Notes under the pieces: model-generated
The model's input: only the letters and a program-made list of their open reading frames with translations
What the model was told of the DNA's origin: nothing
Databases searched by the model: none
Part shown: in pieces, positions 10,474 to 22,432 of the stretch
Layout of the letters: every line of letters begins with the position of its first letter
Numbering within the stretch: position 1 is the stretch's first letter
From: Diploptera punctata
Lineage: Eukaryota; Arthropoda; Insecta; Blattodea; Blaberidae
DNA length: 64,000 bases
NCBI GenBank assembly: GCA_030220185.1
Contig: JASPKZ010010276.1
Span: 656,501 to 720,500, forward strand
Direction: 5' to 3'
Program-made: the position numbers and the translations under genes

Positions 10474-11000
10474 AGCATTCAAATTTCAATATTAAACTGT
10501 AATTATAATATCAATGCACTCAGTATTTGAATGAATGGTCTAACTTAATTCGAATAATGATGACATTATCCGTCTCACATCACCAATATTATATTTTGAA
10601 ATTCCACAGTGGTAATCCATATTCATTGTCTTATAGAAAGCAATTTAAGTCCATTATTTTCTCGCAAGAGTACATTTTACCTAATGTAATTAGATAAATT
10701 GCTTTTCGCTTCACTCGGAAACTATGTGGGAATTTAATGTTTCCTTTGTATAACAAATATCAGTTTCACAATTCTTCTCAAATTACTTAATTGAAACTTG
10801 CAATGAGAATTCAACATGACAAAACACTGACATTAAAATGTATTTTTAGTATAATTTATTGTATACTCCAATTTCCTTATTTATGTACTAATGTTTTAAT
10901 ATTTAAGATGTAATACGGTTTTCCAATTAAACTGTATATGTAACATTGTGCAGAAGTAATAATTGCTATACCTTTTCTAAGATAAGTTCCAGTTGTAATA
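10474..11000. other. No gene recognised
   Basis: Unassigned AT-rich sequence. Confidence 0.5.
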
Positions 11001-11002
11001 AA

Positions 11003-11612
11003 GAGTGTCCACAAAATTCTGCTACCAAAACAATGTAACTTAGCTCATAAACTATTTGAGATAGAGACATGTGGTTTTTTGCAACTAATTCTACATCTCT
11101 CAAAGTTTTGTTTACATTTGTTGTAAATTGTGATTTAAAAGACAATGACGACACATCAGGAAAGGATCTAATGTGTATGGTTGTATGCTGAGTCTGGTAA
11201 ATCAACAGCAACCTTCAATGAAATTTCCGCCGGAAATATGGAAGAGATAATCCATACAAATCATCCATAATTAGATGGGCGATAAAATTTCTAGCGACTG
11301 GCAGTGTAATGGCCTTGCCACGGAGTGGACGACCAGGTGTGAGCCAAGAAACTATCGACAATGTGCAACTTGCATTTCAACTCAGACTCCAAAAAAATCG
11401 GTTTGTCGTGCTTCACGAGAACTGCATTTACCAAAGTCAACCATTCACAAAGTCCTCCACAAGCGGCTGCATCTTCAGGCCTATAGAGTGCAAATTACGC
11501 AAACGTTGCTGACAACTGATTTCTCTCTGTGTGCTGAATTTGCTGAACGCAATTGACGAAGCCAACGAGTACATGCAGAGGGCGATGTTCTCTGATGAAG
11601 CGACTTTTCGTG
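11003..11612 (+). mobile_element. 5' part of a TA-type transposon
   Basis: A GAGTGTCCACAAAATTCTGC start, of the GTGTCC-type terminal repeat, precedes a transposase N-terminal half from 11145. It is truncated at about 11605-11612 by a junction with an antisense LINE. No right terminal repeat was found. Confidence 0.55.
11145..11612 (+). pseudogene. Transposase N-terminal fragment
   Basis: It opens 'MTTHQERI' and contains the DNA-binding segment 'SRELHLPKSTIHKVLHKRL' (about 11418-11475). It ends in 'MFSDEATF', the first catalytic aspartate block. The same architecture is present, further along, in the minus-strand pseudogene at 52410-53422. Frameshifts occur near 11235 and 11530. The rest of the protein is lost at the junction with the LINE. 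Confidence 0.75.
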
Positions 11613-12175
11613 TCATGGTCCACGTTTCTGATTCATATAGTAGAAATGGTATTGCTGTCACTGTATAGAACTTCATTTGAGTTTCCTTTCTGTTTTTTTC
11701 TTTCAATGTATTGCTTATTTTACCGCATGTATGTTGGAAAAGAATGAGTTCATTTTTACATTCACTAGTATATTTATAAATTACCTCGCATCCTAAATAT
11801 TTGAAACTTGTGGCCTGTTCGAAAGGAGTGCCATGTTGTATTATTTTTATACGAACGCCGTATTTTCCTCGAAAAGACATTGTCTTTTCTTTATTTTTGA
11901 TCAGAAATTTTAAAATTATATTTCTCACTTATCTCTTGTAGTTCGTAAATTGATTTTTGCAGTTGATTTTCATTTGTACTTATTCAAACTTCATCATCTG
12001 CAAACAGCATCGCCTTTATAATAACAGATGGGGTAATTTATATACACCCAGTAATTTTATTATTCCATTATCTAAGAATGTCGTCCATTATGTTAAGATA
12101 AGACTAGGTGAGATACTGCAACCTTGTCTTACAACCCCGATTTATAGGTATATCATCACTGTATTGGTCATGTCC
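11606..12175 (-). pseudogene. LINE RT fragment, FADD type
   Basis: On the minus strand, decayed 'GCKTRLQYLT' (the G.RQGC block) and 'MLFADDEV' are followed by 'YNFKISDQK', 'TSFKYLGCEVIYKY', 'KFYTVTAIPFLLYESETW' and 'TMTRK', where it stops. The order and motifs match the LINEs at 36541-38790 and 54030-54770. The element is truncated exactly where the plus-strand transposase ends. Upstream RT and endonuclease are missing. Confidence 0.75.
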
Positions 12176-14515
12176 AACATTTATCCTGATTGTAGTGTTT
12201 TGTAGTACCGGTAACAGATTTTAATATACTTAAAAATTAGAAATTCCATAACTTTATGCATTACTATAATATGAGGGTGACTCCAAATGTTGTGAACACG
12301 GCGCATGCGCGACCGTTAAGGTGGGGTGATCAATTTGAAAATAGCATAAGTTGTGAATGATACTTCAGACTAGAAAACTGTGTGTTTGTTCTGGTTAGCT
12401 TGACTCTGTACTGATTAGTATTTAGATTTAAAGTGGAATTCGAAACCGAGTCAGGTTAACTTTCATTTAGCGACTATACCGCTTCAGAACTAAGTTATAG
12501 TTTTACTGTAAACAAACCAGATGTATGTACTGCATATTCATTGGTTGAATAACTGTTTTACCTTTAGGCGTGCAAGAAAATTTAGTTCACGCTCTAATAT
12601 TCGAAATAAGTAAAATAATTAAAATACGTATTATCTAGCACATGTCTATATATGTTTTATGGGGGAATCTTAAAATAGGCCTATATTATTGCAATTTAAT
12701 AGATTAAATAAATATGCATTTGATTGTTTAATTGCTACCCATGAGCAATGCAGAATACATTGTAATATCAATTGTTTCAAATGGCTTATTCTCCTATGCA
12801 ATTTTAAAGCATCAAAAAGGTAAGCCTTTGAAAAACGGAGAGGAACAAATTATTTTGAATATTTTCAAAACGTTTACCAAAAATATCCCACATTAGCCAT
12901 TCATGATGTGGTGAAAATAACAGCTGAATTTACAGATGAGTTAGCATTGTGCATAAATTCTGCATGTAATGAATTTGTACATAAAGGATATCTATCGAAA
13001 AACGTAAATATCTCATTAGGTAAATCCATATTTTTTGTCTCAATTTTTTTATAAATAAATAAGAAATGGAGGAAATTCCCAAATATTGGTACCATCTTTT
13101 CTTGTATCCATTCTAATTTCCCGTAAAATACGATGTAACCTAAGAAAAATGTTTCTTCTACCATTTACACTTCCATACACAATTCACTCATTTGGCGGTT
13201 TTCTCCCAAATAGACGGTGTCGGCAGTGTAATACCTTATGCAAGTTTTATTAACAGTACAACTGTAACTTAACTCGGTTATAGTGTAGTGATCAAAATTG
13301 AAACTTTATCGAGGAAAGAACCCTTCTGAAAAAAAAATTGAGAGAGATGTTTGTATAGTTTGTGGATCGTAGCATAATGCCATGATGTGGAGGTCGAGAA
13401 AGTACAACCTACGGAATTGAAGGCCCACTGCAACATATCTGAATTATTGTGGCCTTTGAAAGAGGATCCAGGAAAACATATGATGAATTTGCACGTAATA
13501 CCAGAATGTCTGTCATTTCAGTTTCGAGAGTCATTACTGAGACTTTAGAGGAGAGAAGCCATTTTTTGCTACATACGTTCCTCATCATTTGAGTAAGTTG
13601 CAGCTGCATATAGAGGATACTAGATATAACGGCAGGGGATTCGACACCCTGACAGTATGTCACTGTTATGTTGGCACGATGGTCGTCCACTTCTGTAAGT
13701 AACACAATTGGATATAGGCCAGTAGTCTAGGCCTATCGCGCCATGTAGAAAGTAGAAGACAGGAAATTGCTAAGGGTGATATATAAGGAGGACAACATTT
13801 AAAACAGGAACACAATATATTTATTCGCCATAACGAAAAAGGGTGGACAGAACGTTAAACGTTATTTTCAGTATGTGTTCTCATAAATACATAGGTTCGA
13901 AAGCTAACAATAAATAAATAAATATGTAACTTACATAATTTCACTCAAATAAACCTCCGAAATTGTTAATGCAACATTCATTGATGCTTGGCTGATGAAT
14001 TATTTTCATAAGTCGTTTTTATCACTAAGTACTTTATAATAGTTTAAACAAGTGTGATTGAAGTGCATCTTTTTAATTGATTAGATTACAAAGTTTAGAA
14101 AAGTTCTATAAAACCCCCACTGTTCATAAAGAGAGAACAGCCCCTCTCCATTGACGATTTCCTAGACTTGTAGAAGGATTAAAATGAAATAATTCTATTA
14201 TTCTTATAACGATTTAAAAAGTACAACGTTTTACTTATAAAAAGTTATTGTAACTTGTTCATAAGTCATTCATATAAAGAAACGCTCGTTTTATTGGTAA
14301 CGTTAGTTCCAGGTATACAAAGTAGACATTTTTCAATACTTAAAAAGTCATATTCGCAACATTAAAATGTGAAATAATTTATCTTCAACAGTCGCTAGAG
14401 GATTTACTTTCCAGCTTCTATTTCTCTAATGTCTTCAATTTTATAAAATGTTTAACATAGAGTGAAATGATAGAGAAGTTTTTAAGATACATTACAAAAC
14501 TCCGTTGAGGTTACT
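12176..14515. other. No gene recognised
   Basis: Mostly AT-rich. A faint helix-turn-helix-like reading around 13435-13560 ('FERGSRKTYDEFARN') could be an old transposase N-terminus, but I cannot support it. Confidence 0.4.
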
Positions 14516-14518
14516 GTG

Positions 14519-14686
14519 TTAAAGTTTTAATAATTGTGAAACAGTACCTGATATTTCAGTCGTCTTCAATAATTTGCAGTGTTGCTTTATAGGAGGCCTT
14601 TCGATAACTTATGTATCATCTTCTGCTTTCATTTTTTTAGGACGCCTGAAATATCAGGTACTGTTTTACAATTATTAAAACTTTAA
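14519..14686. repeat. Inverted repeat, about 41-bp arms
   Basis: TTAAAGTTTTAATAATTGTG... at 14519 is matched in reverse complement at 14645-14686, including the shared AGTACCTGATATTTCAG. The loop is about 85 bp with no ORF. It may be a small foldback element. Confidence 0.8.
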
Positions 14687-14829
14687 TATGATAGAGAAGG
14701 TTAACAGCGAAGGGCAGAATGGATAAATTTTATTAAACAGATTATAACTCACTCTAGGTTATGATCTCATCAAGATGCTCATCGAAGATGAATGTACTGT
14801 TTAATATGCATATGTTCATCACATACATC

Positions 14830-15162
14830 GTCCACCGCGTGGTCTCGAGGTAGCGTGCTGCCTTGTCCCGCGGGCCCGGGTTCGATTCCCGGTCGGGACA
14901 GGCACCTGAGTGAGAGTTTCTTTTTCGGGGATTTTCCTCACCTGTAAGACAAATGCCAGTAAGATTAGGGCCCAACGGTCCCCGAAAATCATCCGACATC
15001 ATCATCGCCCTTATCATTATCATCATCCTTCACCAGTGTGGAAAGCAACGGGAAGCTACCACACCTATAATTCCCTAGTAAAGCTGCAAAGCATAGCATG
15101 AAAATGCTATGATTGCAGTGAAGGACCTGCCCTCGGGCAGAATAACTATGGATGGATGGATC
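14830..15162 (+). mobile_element. SINE family B, full length
   Basis: A complete copy: head GTCCACCGCGTGGTCTCGAGG, B box GGTTCGATTCCC, CCTGTAAGACAAATG body, short internal ATC microsatellite (14997-15030), conserved 3' block, and GGATGGATGG terminus. Confidence 0.9.
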
Positions 15163-15204
15163 ATATACGTCGGTATTATTTATTATATAATAAATGAAGT
15201 TTAT

Positions 15205-15325
15205 CATTCAATCCCACCATGTTGTCATTTTCGACATTCTGGTACTCTCTCCTGGCATGGCGTTATTGTAACCCACATCTGAAGTTGAGGCACTTAGAAG
15301 GCGTAGTTACACTTCCCCATGATAT
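15205..15325 (+). repeat. Short interspersed repeat G
   Basis: The block TTTTCGACATTCTGGTACTC, then CTCCTGGCATGGCG and AACCCACATCTGAAG, recurs inverted at 53870-54020. Part of it recurs near 16655-16695. Class unknown. Confidence 0.55.
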
Positions 15326-15404
15326 ATGATAGGTGATGATGATGTAATGATACGCCAGGAGAAGCTTTAATACTAAATTTAATGAATATGTTAATATAAT
15401 GATG

Positions 15405-15542
15405 GCCAGATTATGTCTGGGGAACTTTCGCGCCTTAATGTTCCCCGACATTTATCTTACAGGTGAGGAAAAATCCCGAAAAAATATCACCCAGAAACTT
15501 GTCCCGACCGGGAATCGAATCCCGGATAATAGATTGAGTCAC
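15405..15542 (-). mobile_element. SINE family B, head-proximal fragment
   Basis: A minus-strand piece covers GGGGAACNTT, the TCTTACAGGTGAGGAAAAA block and the B box (GGGAATCGAATCCCGG). The 3' half is missing and the extreme 5' head is degraded. Confidence 0.75.
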
Positions 15543-15544
15543 TA

Positions 15545-15920
15545 TAAATATATTGACTTTTCAGTAGAGATATATATTTTTTCATACGTTTTATCACTCG
15601 CAGTTTGCAAAAGTACAATACACTTGAGTAATTCACAAATTCAGAACACGATACTAGAGTCACAGATACAATGAATTTATTTTGACTCAACCATTATGCC
15701 TATGCGTTTTGAAGTGTTTAATAATGTTGGCCACATAAATAAAAACAGAATAATTAAATTAGTTAGTTGGAAAATATTTTTAAAATCACCAACAATTTTT
15801 CGTAAAATTCTATTTTTAAAAAGTAGTGAGTACTAACTTGAGTAATGCCACGAGTGATTTCCAAATTATCGATAAATTCACGACTCACGAAGTGAGGAAT
15901 GAATTTATGTAGAGAATTTT
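15545..15920. other. No gene recognised
   Basis: Unassigned AT-rich sequence. Confidence 0.5.
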
Positions 15921-15922
15921 GA

Positions 15923-16195
15923 AATCAAGAGTGGCATTTGTTAGGACTATTTAACGAATAAAATTAAGCTGTTTACTCACAAATCATTATTTAACTATAG
16001 TTATTTTAAAATATTTATATATTTAATGTAAACGGCGATGTTTGAAAACAAATGAGAAACGATAGGTACGCTTCATCTGCTTCTTTTGTTTATCACTGCA
16101 ACCAGATCATACTATTAATTGCCAAAGGAACGCAATATTGTAAGAATTCTCTCTAGTGGATAAAAAACTAAACACATCAAACTGTATATTAATTC
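15923..16195 (+). repeat. Interspersed repeat H, copy 1
   Basis: About 270 bp are closely shared with 44062-44330 in the same orientation (GTTAGGACTATTTAACGAAT; ATGTAAACGGCGATGTTTG; AACACATCAAACT). It is AT-rich and non-coding. It could be a non-autonomous transposon or LINE UTR. Confidence 0.75.
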
Positions 16196-16199
16196 ATTT

Positions 16200-17245
16200 C
16201 TGATGTCGCATGATGTAAATATGACAATTATATTTTTCTGGATTATTACCTGGGAAAAAATACATTTAAGAAAGTGCAAACAGTGGTTTCCTTTTTGGTG
16301 GTATAATAAATTGCTACAATTTTTTTATATTAACTCCTACAAGCGCAGTGTGTTGACGTCTATGCACTATATATACAATATGGTAGCCGTATTCCTAATA
16401 GGCTCACTCACTGCAAAATAATGGTCAGAACCTGTTCAGAATATTAAAAAGTAGGAGCTTTCTTTAATATGGTAAATATAGCACTGATAAATATTTCGTG
16501 AAACACGACTCTGATTGGTTGTAAAACAGAAATCATTGAAACGTGATTGGTCATTGACTCCCATTTAGGGCATGAGTTAAATAGTCCAATTAAAGAACAT
16601 CTGAGAATGATTATTATTGTCGCTCATTCATTTTTATGCAATACCACCAGGTTGCATTACATTTCTGGTATTCTCTGCTGGTATGGCGTATATAAAAATT
16701 ATCATAGTGTTTTATATTTAATTAATGATACTAATATAATAGCCTTATTTTAAATAGCAAGCACAAGGCGGCGCAGTTTCAATTGTCACCTGTATCAATA
16801 TTTCAGAGTACTTAATTAAACTTCATCCCACACCGTTGTAGGTGAAACCAATGATATAAACAGCGATGTTGTCTCTATTCATTACATTTTTCATCAAACT
16901 GACAACACATAAGAGGAGTACATATGAGAAAAATTGTTGACGTCATTTATTACTAAAATGTTAAGCCAGTGCCACAAAAAAGGGGCATTTTTTAATTATT
17001 TGTTATTTAGAGCCCCATCACCATCCCCTGAGTTACCTCGGGCATAATGCCCTTATCCCCGGGTCTGCTCTATGTCCCTACCTATATCTTATCTTTATTG
17101 AAATATATAATAAACATACATACAATACGGGTATTTGAAGTGTGTAGTTGTTACATAAAATTAAAAGATTGTGTGTTTTGTCTGTTTGTGTATGTGTGTT
17201 TAGTGCTTGTTTGTGTATATGTTTATGTGTGTGTGAGTATTAGTA
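16200..17245. other. No gene recognised
   Basis: Only a short partial match to repeat G near 16655-16695. Otherwise unassigned. Confidence 0.45.
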
Positions 17246-17247
17246 GT

Positions 17248-17281
17248 AGTGGTGGCGGTGGCGGTGGCGGTGGAGGACTGG
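17248..17281. repeat. (GGT/GGC)n microsatellite
   Basis: Short trinucleotide run of GGTGGCGGT type. Confidence 0.8.
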
Positions 17282-17394
17282 TGGCGTTTTTAAAGCCTCT
17301 ATTGTCTCCGCTGGTATTCGTCTCTTCTTAATCCCAAGACCTTTCTTGTGTGCTTGGTGAGGTTATATGAAGGTTTCCTTCCCGATCCAGAATT

Positions 17395-17705
17395 TTAAGC
17401 GGGCGGCCATTGTGTTTCACCGATCATGAATGCTTCCTCCAGCTCCTGCTTGAAGACATTGTACTTGGTACATTGATAGAGCACGTGGACTACGTCGTCC
17501 TCTCCGGTGTTGAAACAATCACAGAGAGGTGAGTCGGCACGTCCACTTTCGTGTAGTTTAGAGCGTAACAGTCCATGCCCTGAGAGGATCTGTGTGGTGT
17601 AGTGGCTGGGAGTTATGCACGTAGTCCGATCAACGTGTTGTGTTTTGTGTCGTACGAAAGGAGAGAAGGTTAGTACTCCTATAGACAAGGATGGAATTAC
17701 ACACA
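17395..17705 (-). pseudogene. LINE ORF2 C-terminal domain (RNase-H-tail type)
   Basis: An open minus-strand frame of about 100 codons contains 'YTTQILSGHGLLRSKLH' and 'CDCFNTGEDDVVHVLYQC'. This C..C-H-C metal-binding tail follows the RNase H domain in R1, I and LOA-like non-LTR elements. The RT and RNase H domains are not present upstream. It is the only trace of this clade in the window. Confidence 0.75.
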
Positions 17706-17709
17706 AAAA

Positions 17710-18815
17710 GGGGCATTTTGGTATTCCATTTTACTTTCAAAAAAATTGGGATACAGACTAAAAATATGAATGTCCCGGCTAATACTGGTGTTCGGGATCG
17801 CCATAGAGATATAATTGCATTGTGACTATTAGATTCAGGTAAATAAAATAAAAGAATAATTGAAGCAGATATTAAATAATTTATAAAATATTAAAATTAG
17901 AAAAACGATCAACAAGAACAAACAGAGATTTTGGAGAATTAAGTTAAAAAAACTCTATACCACAATGAACATAGCATGTGAACAAATACTGCACAATATA
18001 TTGACAATCCCTATACATTTCTATGAGTGTGTTGAAGAGGCTTCTCGACCTCTGATGTAAAATTTGAAACGTACACCCAGAGACATTTACAGTTATTGGA
18101 TCTGATTAGACTTGTAAACTTCGAAGGGATGTTTCACATTCTTAGCTTGATATTATTCAAGAAACGATCGTCAAGTGCTGTGCTCAATAAATAGGCCTAC
18201 ACATTATAATAGTGGCACTCTTACGAGAGGTTATTGTGCAGTGTGCTAAGTGACATTGGTGTACGGCTTGGCAGCCAAACCGATAGAGCTTCGTGTTCGG
18301 TCAATAGTGTGAGATCCTTTCGCTCAAATGCTTTGCTCTTATGTGTGTGCTATCGAGGTTCAGTATTGATACTTCACAACCAACTTAATTAGTATAAACG
18401 ATTATGATAAGCATCTACGTGTTTGATTTATTATGTAATCTGTATAAGTGCTATTGCGAAAGGAACTAGATTTGCCAAACTCAAGCAAGCTCTCTGCACT
18501 ATCATGCGGTGAGAGCGAAGAGATGGAGGACGAAGGCCTCAAACCCCTCGAATTTTGTAAAGATTATTTGGTCATGTTTTAAATCTACATAACTAAGTAA
18601 CATTAAAAAAATATTGAAGTTGTAACAGATAACCTCGCAAATTCGAGGCAATCTTGTTCAGAATTGTAAACGATTCATCAAAGTTGAAGAGCTTTGACAT
18701 AGCTCTGCACCTGATACTTAAGTCTCGACCGGTTTGATACCTTGAAGAAGAAACAGCAGAACCCTCCTCATTATATTGTGAACTTCTTAATGAAGCTAAA
18801 ACTGTTGCAGTAGAG
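17710..18815. other. No gene recognised
   Basis: Unassigned. It lies just upstream of the jockey-like LINE and may include its 5' UTR. Confidence 0.4.
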
Positions 18816-18822
18816 GTATAGA

Positions 18823-19263
18823 TTGTTTTGTTTCAAATCGCAGTGGGTGGACTTCATAACATCTATAACAAATCAACCGAAATTTCTGCAAAAAATAATG
18901 AGAAATGGCAATACATCTGGCCAATCTTACCAGCAGGTCAATGTAACAGCTGCAGTTCTGGCAGTGAATACTCAAAATCGATTTTTAGTGCTAGCTGACA
19001 CCAATCGTGCCAGACCGTTCTCATCTGTTGGCCATCTTGATTGGATAACAGTTGTGCAGTCCATCAGAATGATGGAGAAAAAAGATTCAAGAGCAACTCC
19101 AATCATTGTGATTGAATACGGAGACATTTTCAAGAGGAATAAGGAGATAACGTTATTTAACAAAGGAGACTTAAAGGCTATTAGAAGTCGGGATGGCTTG
19201 CTCTATTACGCGTCTGCTGTGGAAAATGTTCAGGGGATTAAAAATTCTTCGAACACTGAGTAA
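18823..19263 (+). pseudogene. LINE ORF1 gag-like N-terminal part
   Basis: The longest uninterrupted piece of this element, 146 codons. It includes 'NRFLVLADTNRA', then 'PIIVIEYGDIF' and 'GDLKAIRSRDGLLYYASAV', a layout seen upstream of the zinc-knuckle region in jockey-type gag proteins. The start codon at 18823 opens the available frame, but the true start is unknown. The frame breaks at 19264 and homology continues in other frames. Confidence 0.6.
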
Positions 19264-20075
19264 ACAGTGATACACTTACCAATTAAAAAAGGATCTTCTA
19301 TAAATGACAGTGTTAAAGAGGCTTCCCATTTATAATCCACCTCTGAAATTAAAGAGGAACTCCTTATTCCTAGTCTCACCTCTACAATCCAACAAATAGT
19401 ACACAAAAAAGGAAAAAACGATATTGTGAAAACCCTTCCTCTACTCAGTTTCAAGCTGAAAAATACCGAGTCAGCTCCAGAAATTTACAACCTATACTGC
19501 CATTTATACACAGTTTATGTAGGCCGCGATCTAGATCAAAGCAGTGCTTCTTGTACCAGAACTTTAACCATATCATTAGAGGGTGTAACTTGATACCCCA
19601 TTTTGTAATTGATGTGAGTGCAACACAATCTAAAAATTTTCTCGATTAACGTCGAGGCCCATAGAAATCCAAATTTACTTAAATATGAAAACTACGGGGC
19701 ATTATGTCACCCTGCTTTCCACTGCATGTATACACTTTATGAGGCAGCCGACGAAGGGTCTTACTAAAAATACAAACATAAAAAAACCTGAAGCCTAATG
19801 TTCATAAATTCCGAATCTAATACCTCTGTAAAAATCAATCCCAGTATTTCTTTTAACAAACCTGTAGCCCGTAGCAGCTATATTCTAAAATCTGCTCGAG
19901 CCCAGAGCTTTCCAGTCCAAGCAACCCTCCCCCCCCCTTTCCAGGCACGCACAAAACTTCTCCGGAGTATTCACCCAATTTTGGATAGAGTAAAAAAACT
20001 CAATGAAGCGGCTTCTGTTTACGTTTTCTTCTTAGAGACTTTACTTTTACCAATATCTGTTTATTATCAAATGTA
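19264..20075 (+). pseudogene. LINE ORF1 gag-like C-terminal part
   Basis: It continues the gag domain with 'KNTESAPEIYNLYCHLYTV', the segment before the zinc knuckles. It then has 'QCFLYQNFNHIIRGC', a CCHC knuckle in which one cysteine has become tyrosine. A second knuckle is decayed near 19690-19740. The last 92-codon frame (19798-20076) contains the low-complexity tail, including a CCCCCCC run. Frameshifts separate the blocks. Confidence 0.65.
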
Positions 20076-20549
20076 GTAATTGATATAAAGAACCACGCGT
20101 TTTTGATGGTAAAATTATTTTTTGTAGATAACTTTTATTTTATTTTAGATGTATTGGAGGTGATTTTTTGTGTTGATCACTTTAATTTTATCCCAAGCGT
20201 GTTGGAAATTAAAATTATTTTTCATTTTTTAGTTTGGTTTTCTAAAACAAGTAAGTTATTGCTTTAGTTTTTTTTTAAACTATTATTTAATTTTTATTTT
20301 TTAGTTTGGTTTTCTAAAAATGTAAATATCTTTTATTCGATACTATTGTAGTATGAGCTAAAAGTAATACTCTTCTAGAAAAATCCTCCAGGCCGGATTT
20401 GAAGCAGCGACCTATGTATTACTGAAATTATATACCACTGCAGTCCACCACTACATGTAATGAATTCATGGTTCGGAGACTGTATGATTATATTCAAAAC
20501 GTTGTTTTAATGCCATAGTTTAATGTCAATAATTAATCTAAACAGGTAA

Positions 20550-20935
20550 TGGATTAGAAACACTACTACAACAGAGATATATTGACATTTTTCTCCTAAA
20601 CAAATTCAACCCAGAAACCAAAAGATAAATTCAAAATACGCTTACCGAAAATATAACTCTTGACAGCCCCATTTGAGGTGCAGCTATATCTATTAAACAT
20701 TCACTGGCCAGAGAGAGGCTATGATTCCTACACTTGAATTTATTGAAGCAGGAATATTGCTCCCAATTCCCTCCCGGGTAAATGTCTTCATAGCACCTGT
20801 TTACAAATCTCCTACAAGGTGTCTAACCAGGCACAACAACAGTATTCTCACGTCGATCTCTCGCAGCTATACACTTGCAGGAGATTTTATTTCAAAACAT
20901 CTTTTGGAATTTTCGTATCCAAAATTCATCTGATG
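20550..20935 (+). pseudogene. LINE endonuclease remnant
   Basis: Plus-strand blocks 'LETLLQQRYIDIFLLNKF', 'GAAISIKHSL', 'VNVFIAPVYKSP' and 'YTLAGDFISKHLLEF' appear in the order of an APE-type endonuclease of jockey-like elements. The GDFN-K-H block has lost its asparagine (GDFISKH). The C-terminal SDH block is not seen. Confidence 0.65.
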
Positions 20936-21414
20936 TAATTCAGGTAATTCAGCACAATTATTGCCAGTTTCGAAACACACAAATCTCTGTTTCTAGGGAA
21001 CATACATTCTTCCGAAATAAAACTGTAGGTCCCCTCTGAAACATCCTTGACATAGTTCTTTCAATGTACGTCTTTAGGTCTATCTCTCCAATCAACATTA
21101 CATTTACATACACAGTGGGCTCTGCCCATACACTAACACTATTTCATATCACAACGTCATTTTTACTGTCACTGTATTTTTCACATACGATATACACAGA
21201 GTGACATAAATGTATCCTTGATCAATGGGAGAAGCCTACCTTTCTTTCCAGTCTACAAACCAACTTGAACTCGCAAATCAACAATTCCAGGCCACCAATA
21301 AAAAGGTCCACTCCTTCCCGATATCCGTTTAACGGAAATTAAACAAACAGTCCGTAAACTCTGAACTAGCAGCCCCATGCCAGCGATATAAATTCCTTCT
21401 TCGTTGAACAAATA

Positions 21415-21900
21415 ACTTGTCTCAACTTTGATTACGCCGCATTTCGATTATTGTGACTTACTCTTAACTGACATGAATATTACATTCGGATAAAGACTAA
21501 AACGAGTTCACAATGCTTGTGCACAATATATATTCAACCTCCGTAAATCAGACCACATAACTCCTGTATTTGAAATGTTGTCTTGGCTCCGATTGGAAGA
21601 CAGGCGAAAGATACATTGTCTCTGATTCCTATATAACACTTTGTCCATCTCATCACCCCTTTATATTTCTACTCGCTTCATTCGTTATCCCCCCACCATA
21701 ACTTAAACACACGATCGAGACAAAATTTAACTCTAGCTATTCCTCTACATCGAACATCTCCCTATTCCTCATCCATCCTTGTTCCAGCCACACGACTCTG
21801 GAATTCACTCCACTCGTATATCAAGGGCTTCCCGACTCAAAAACAGTTTAAAAAAGAAACTCACTTCATATTTCCTTACAAAATATAATATATAACCCTG
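21415..21900 (+). pseudogene. LINE RT C-terminal remnant
   Basis: Blocks include 'STLITPHFDYCDLLLTDMN', 'RLKRVHNACAQYIFNLRKS', 'FEMLSWLRLEDRRKIHCL', 'HHNLNTRSRQNLTLAIPLH' and 'RLWNSLHSYIKG'. They follow the RT palm in this family and match 2850-3100 and 56980-57237. Frame changes separate several blocks. Confidence 0.8.
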
Positions 21901-22160
21901 TTCCATGTACACTTTTATTGTTTCTTTATATTTTAAACTTTTTTTACCAAGCCATTTACTTAATCTAATTATAGGTTATTATTTTTATATTATTATTTTT
22001 TTTCTTTCTTACCCTTGTCAACTTTATATCGTGTAGTCTATATCTATTATGTATCAATCATAATTTTTATTGTATGTATAATTTAATCCTGGTGAAGTGG
22101 AAGAGAAGATCTTGCGGTCTTAACTCCATCAGGTGAAATAAATAAATAAATACAAAACTC
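21900..22160 (+). repeat. LINE 3' UTR with AAATA tail
   Basis: AT-rich UTR followed by GTGGAAGAGAAGATCTTGCG, GTCTTAACTCCATCAG and (AAATA)n. The corresponding region recurs at 49930-50203, 55485-56872 (six units, inverted) and 60696-60810 (inverted). Confidence 0.8.
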
Positions 22161-22162
22161 GG

Positions 22163-22337
22163 TGACAAGTATTATTCAAACAAAGCCCTAATCCTACTCC
22201 TCGCCATAATCAATTACTGGTTTATATTTTCATACTTCCCAGCCCACTGGGATAAAATCAAGGTCATCACCATTTCCAAACCTGGTAACGATCCTTGTGA
22301 ACCGGATAATTTGCGACTAATCAGTCATATACTTCTA
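22163..22337 (+). pseudogene. LINE RT N-terminal fragment
   Basis: It reads 'NYWFIFSYFPAHWDKIKVI' then 'KPGNDPCEPDNLRLISHIL', the RT segment before palm motif A in jockey-like LINEs. It starts just after the tail of the previous LINE and is cut by the Penelope copy at 22338. Confidence 0.7.
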
Positions 22338-22391
22338 TCCATATTTGGTTCGTCTTCCGGGCTTATAGGCCGTGGTCTGGTTGTCTTCATA

Positions 22392-22432
22392 CTCGACGTT
22401 TCGTCTACTGCTGCGGTAGACATCATCAGGAG
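22392..22432 (-). ncRNA. Hammerhead-ribozyme-like motif (Penelope 3' region)
   Basis: Minus strand, in order: CTC, CTGATGA, a 6-bp stem GTCTAC/GTAGAC with 7-nt loop, GAAA, CGTC, GAG. This follows the hammerhead core order, with a possible 3-bp stem I (CTC/GAG) and a GTC cleavage triplet. One extra T lies between CTGATGA and stem II, and stem III is only a palindromic ACGT that would need dimerisation. Hammerhead motifs are known in Penelope-like elements. Activity here is not shown. Confidence 0.5.

Larger units (their letters stand above)
18820..22160 (+). mobile_element. Jockey/CR1-like LINE, decayed, near full span
   Basis: In order: gag-like ORF1 (18823-20075), endonuclease remnant (20550-20935), RT C-terminal remnant (21415-21880), and a 3' UTR ending in AAATAAATAAATA at 22157. 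The central RT with the catalytic box is missing, so an internal deletion or heavy decay lies between about 20940 and 21400. The 3' UTR carries the family's end signature, AAGATCTTGCGGTCTTAACTC here, cognate to GGCCTTATGGCCTTAACTC elsewhere. Confidence 0.75.

Noticed and set aside
13435..13705. Possible transposase helix-turn-helix
   Set aside because: Only a short suggestive run in one frame, with no catalytic block and no terminal repeats.
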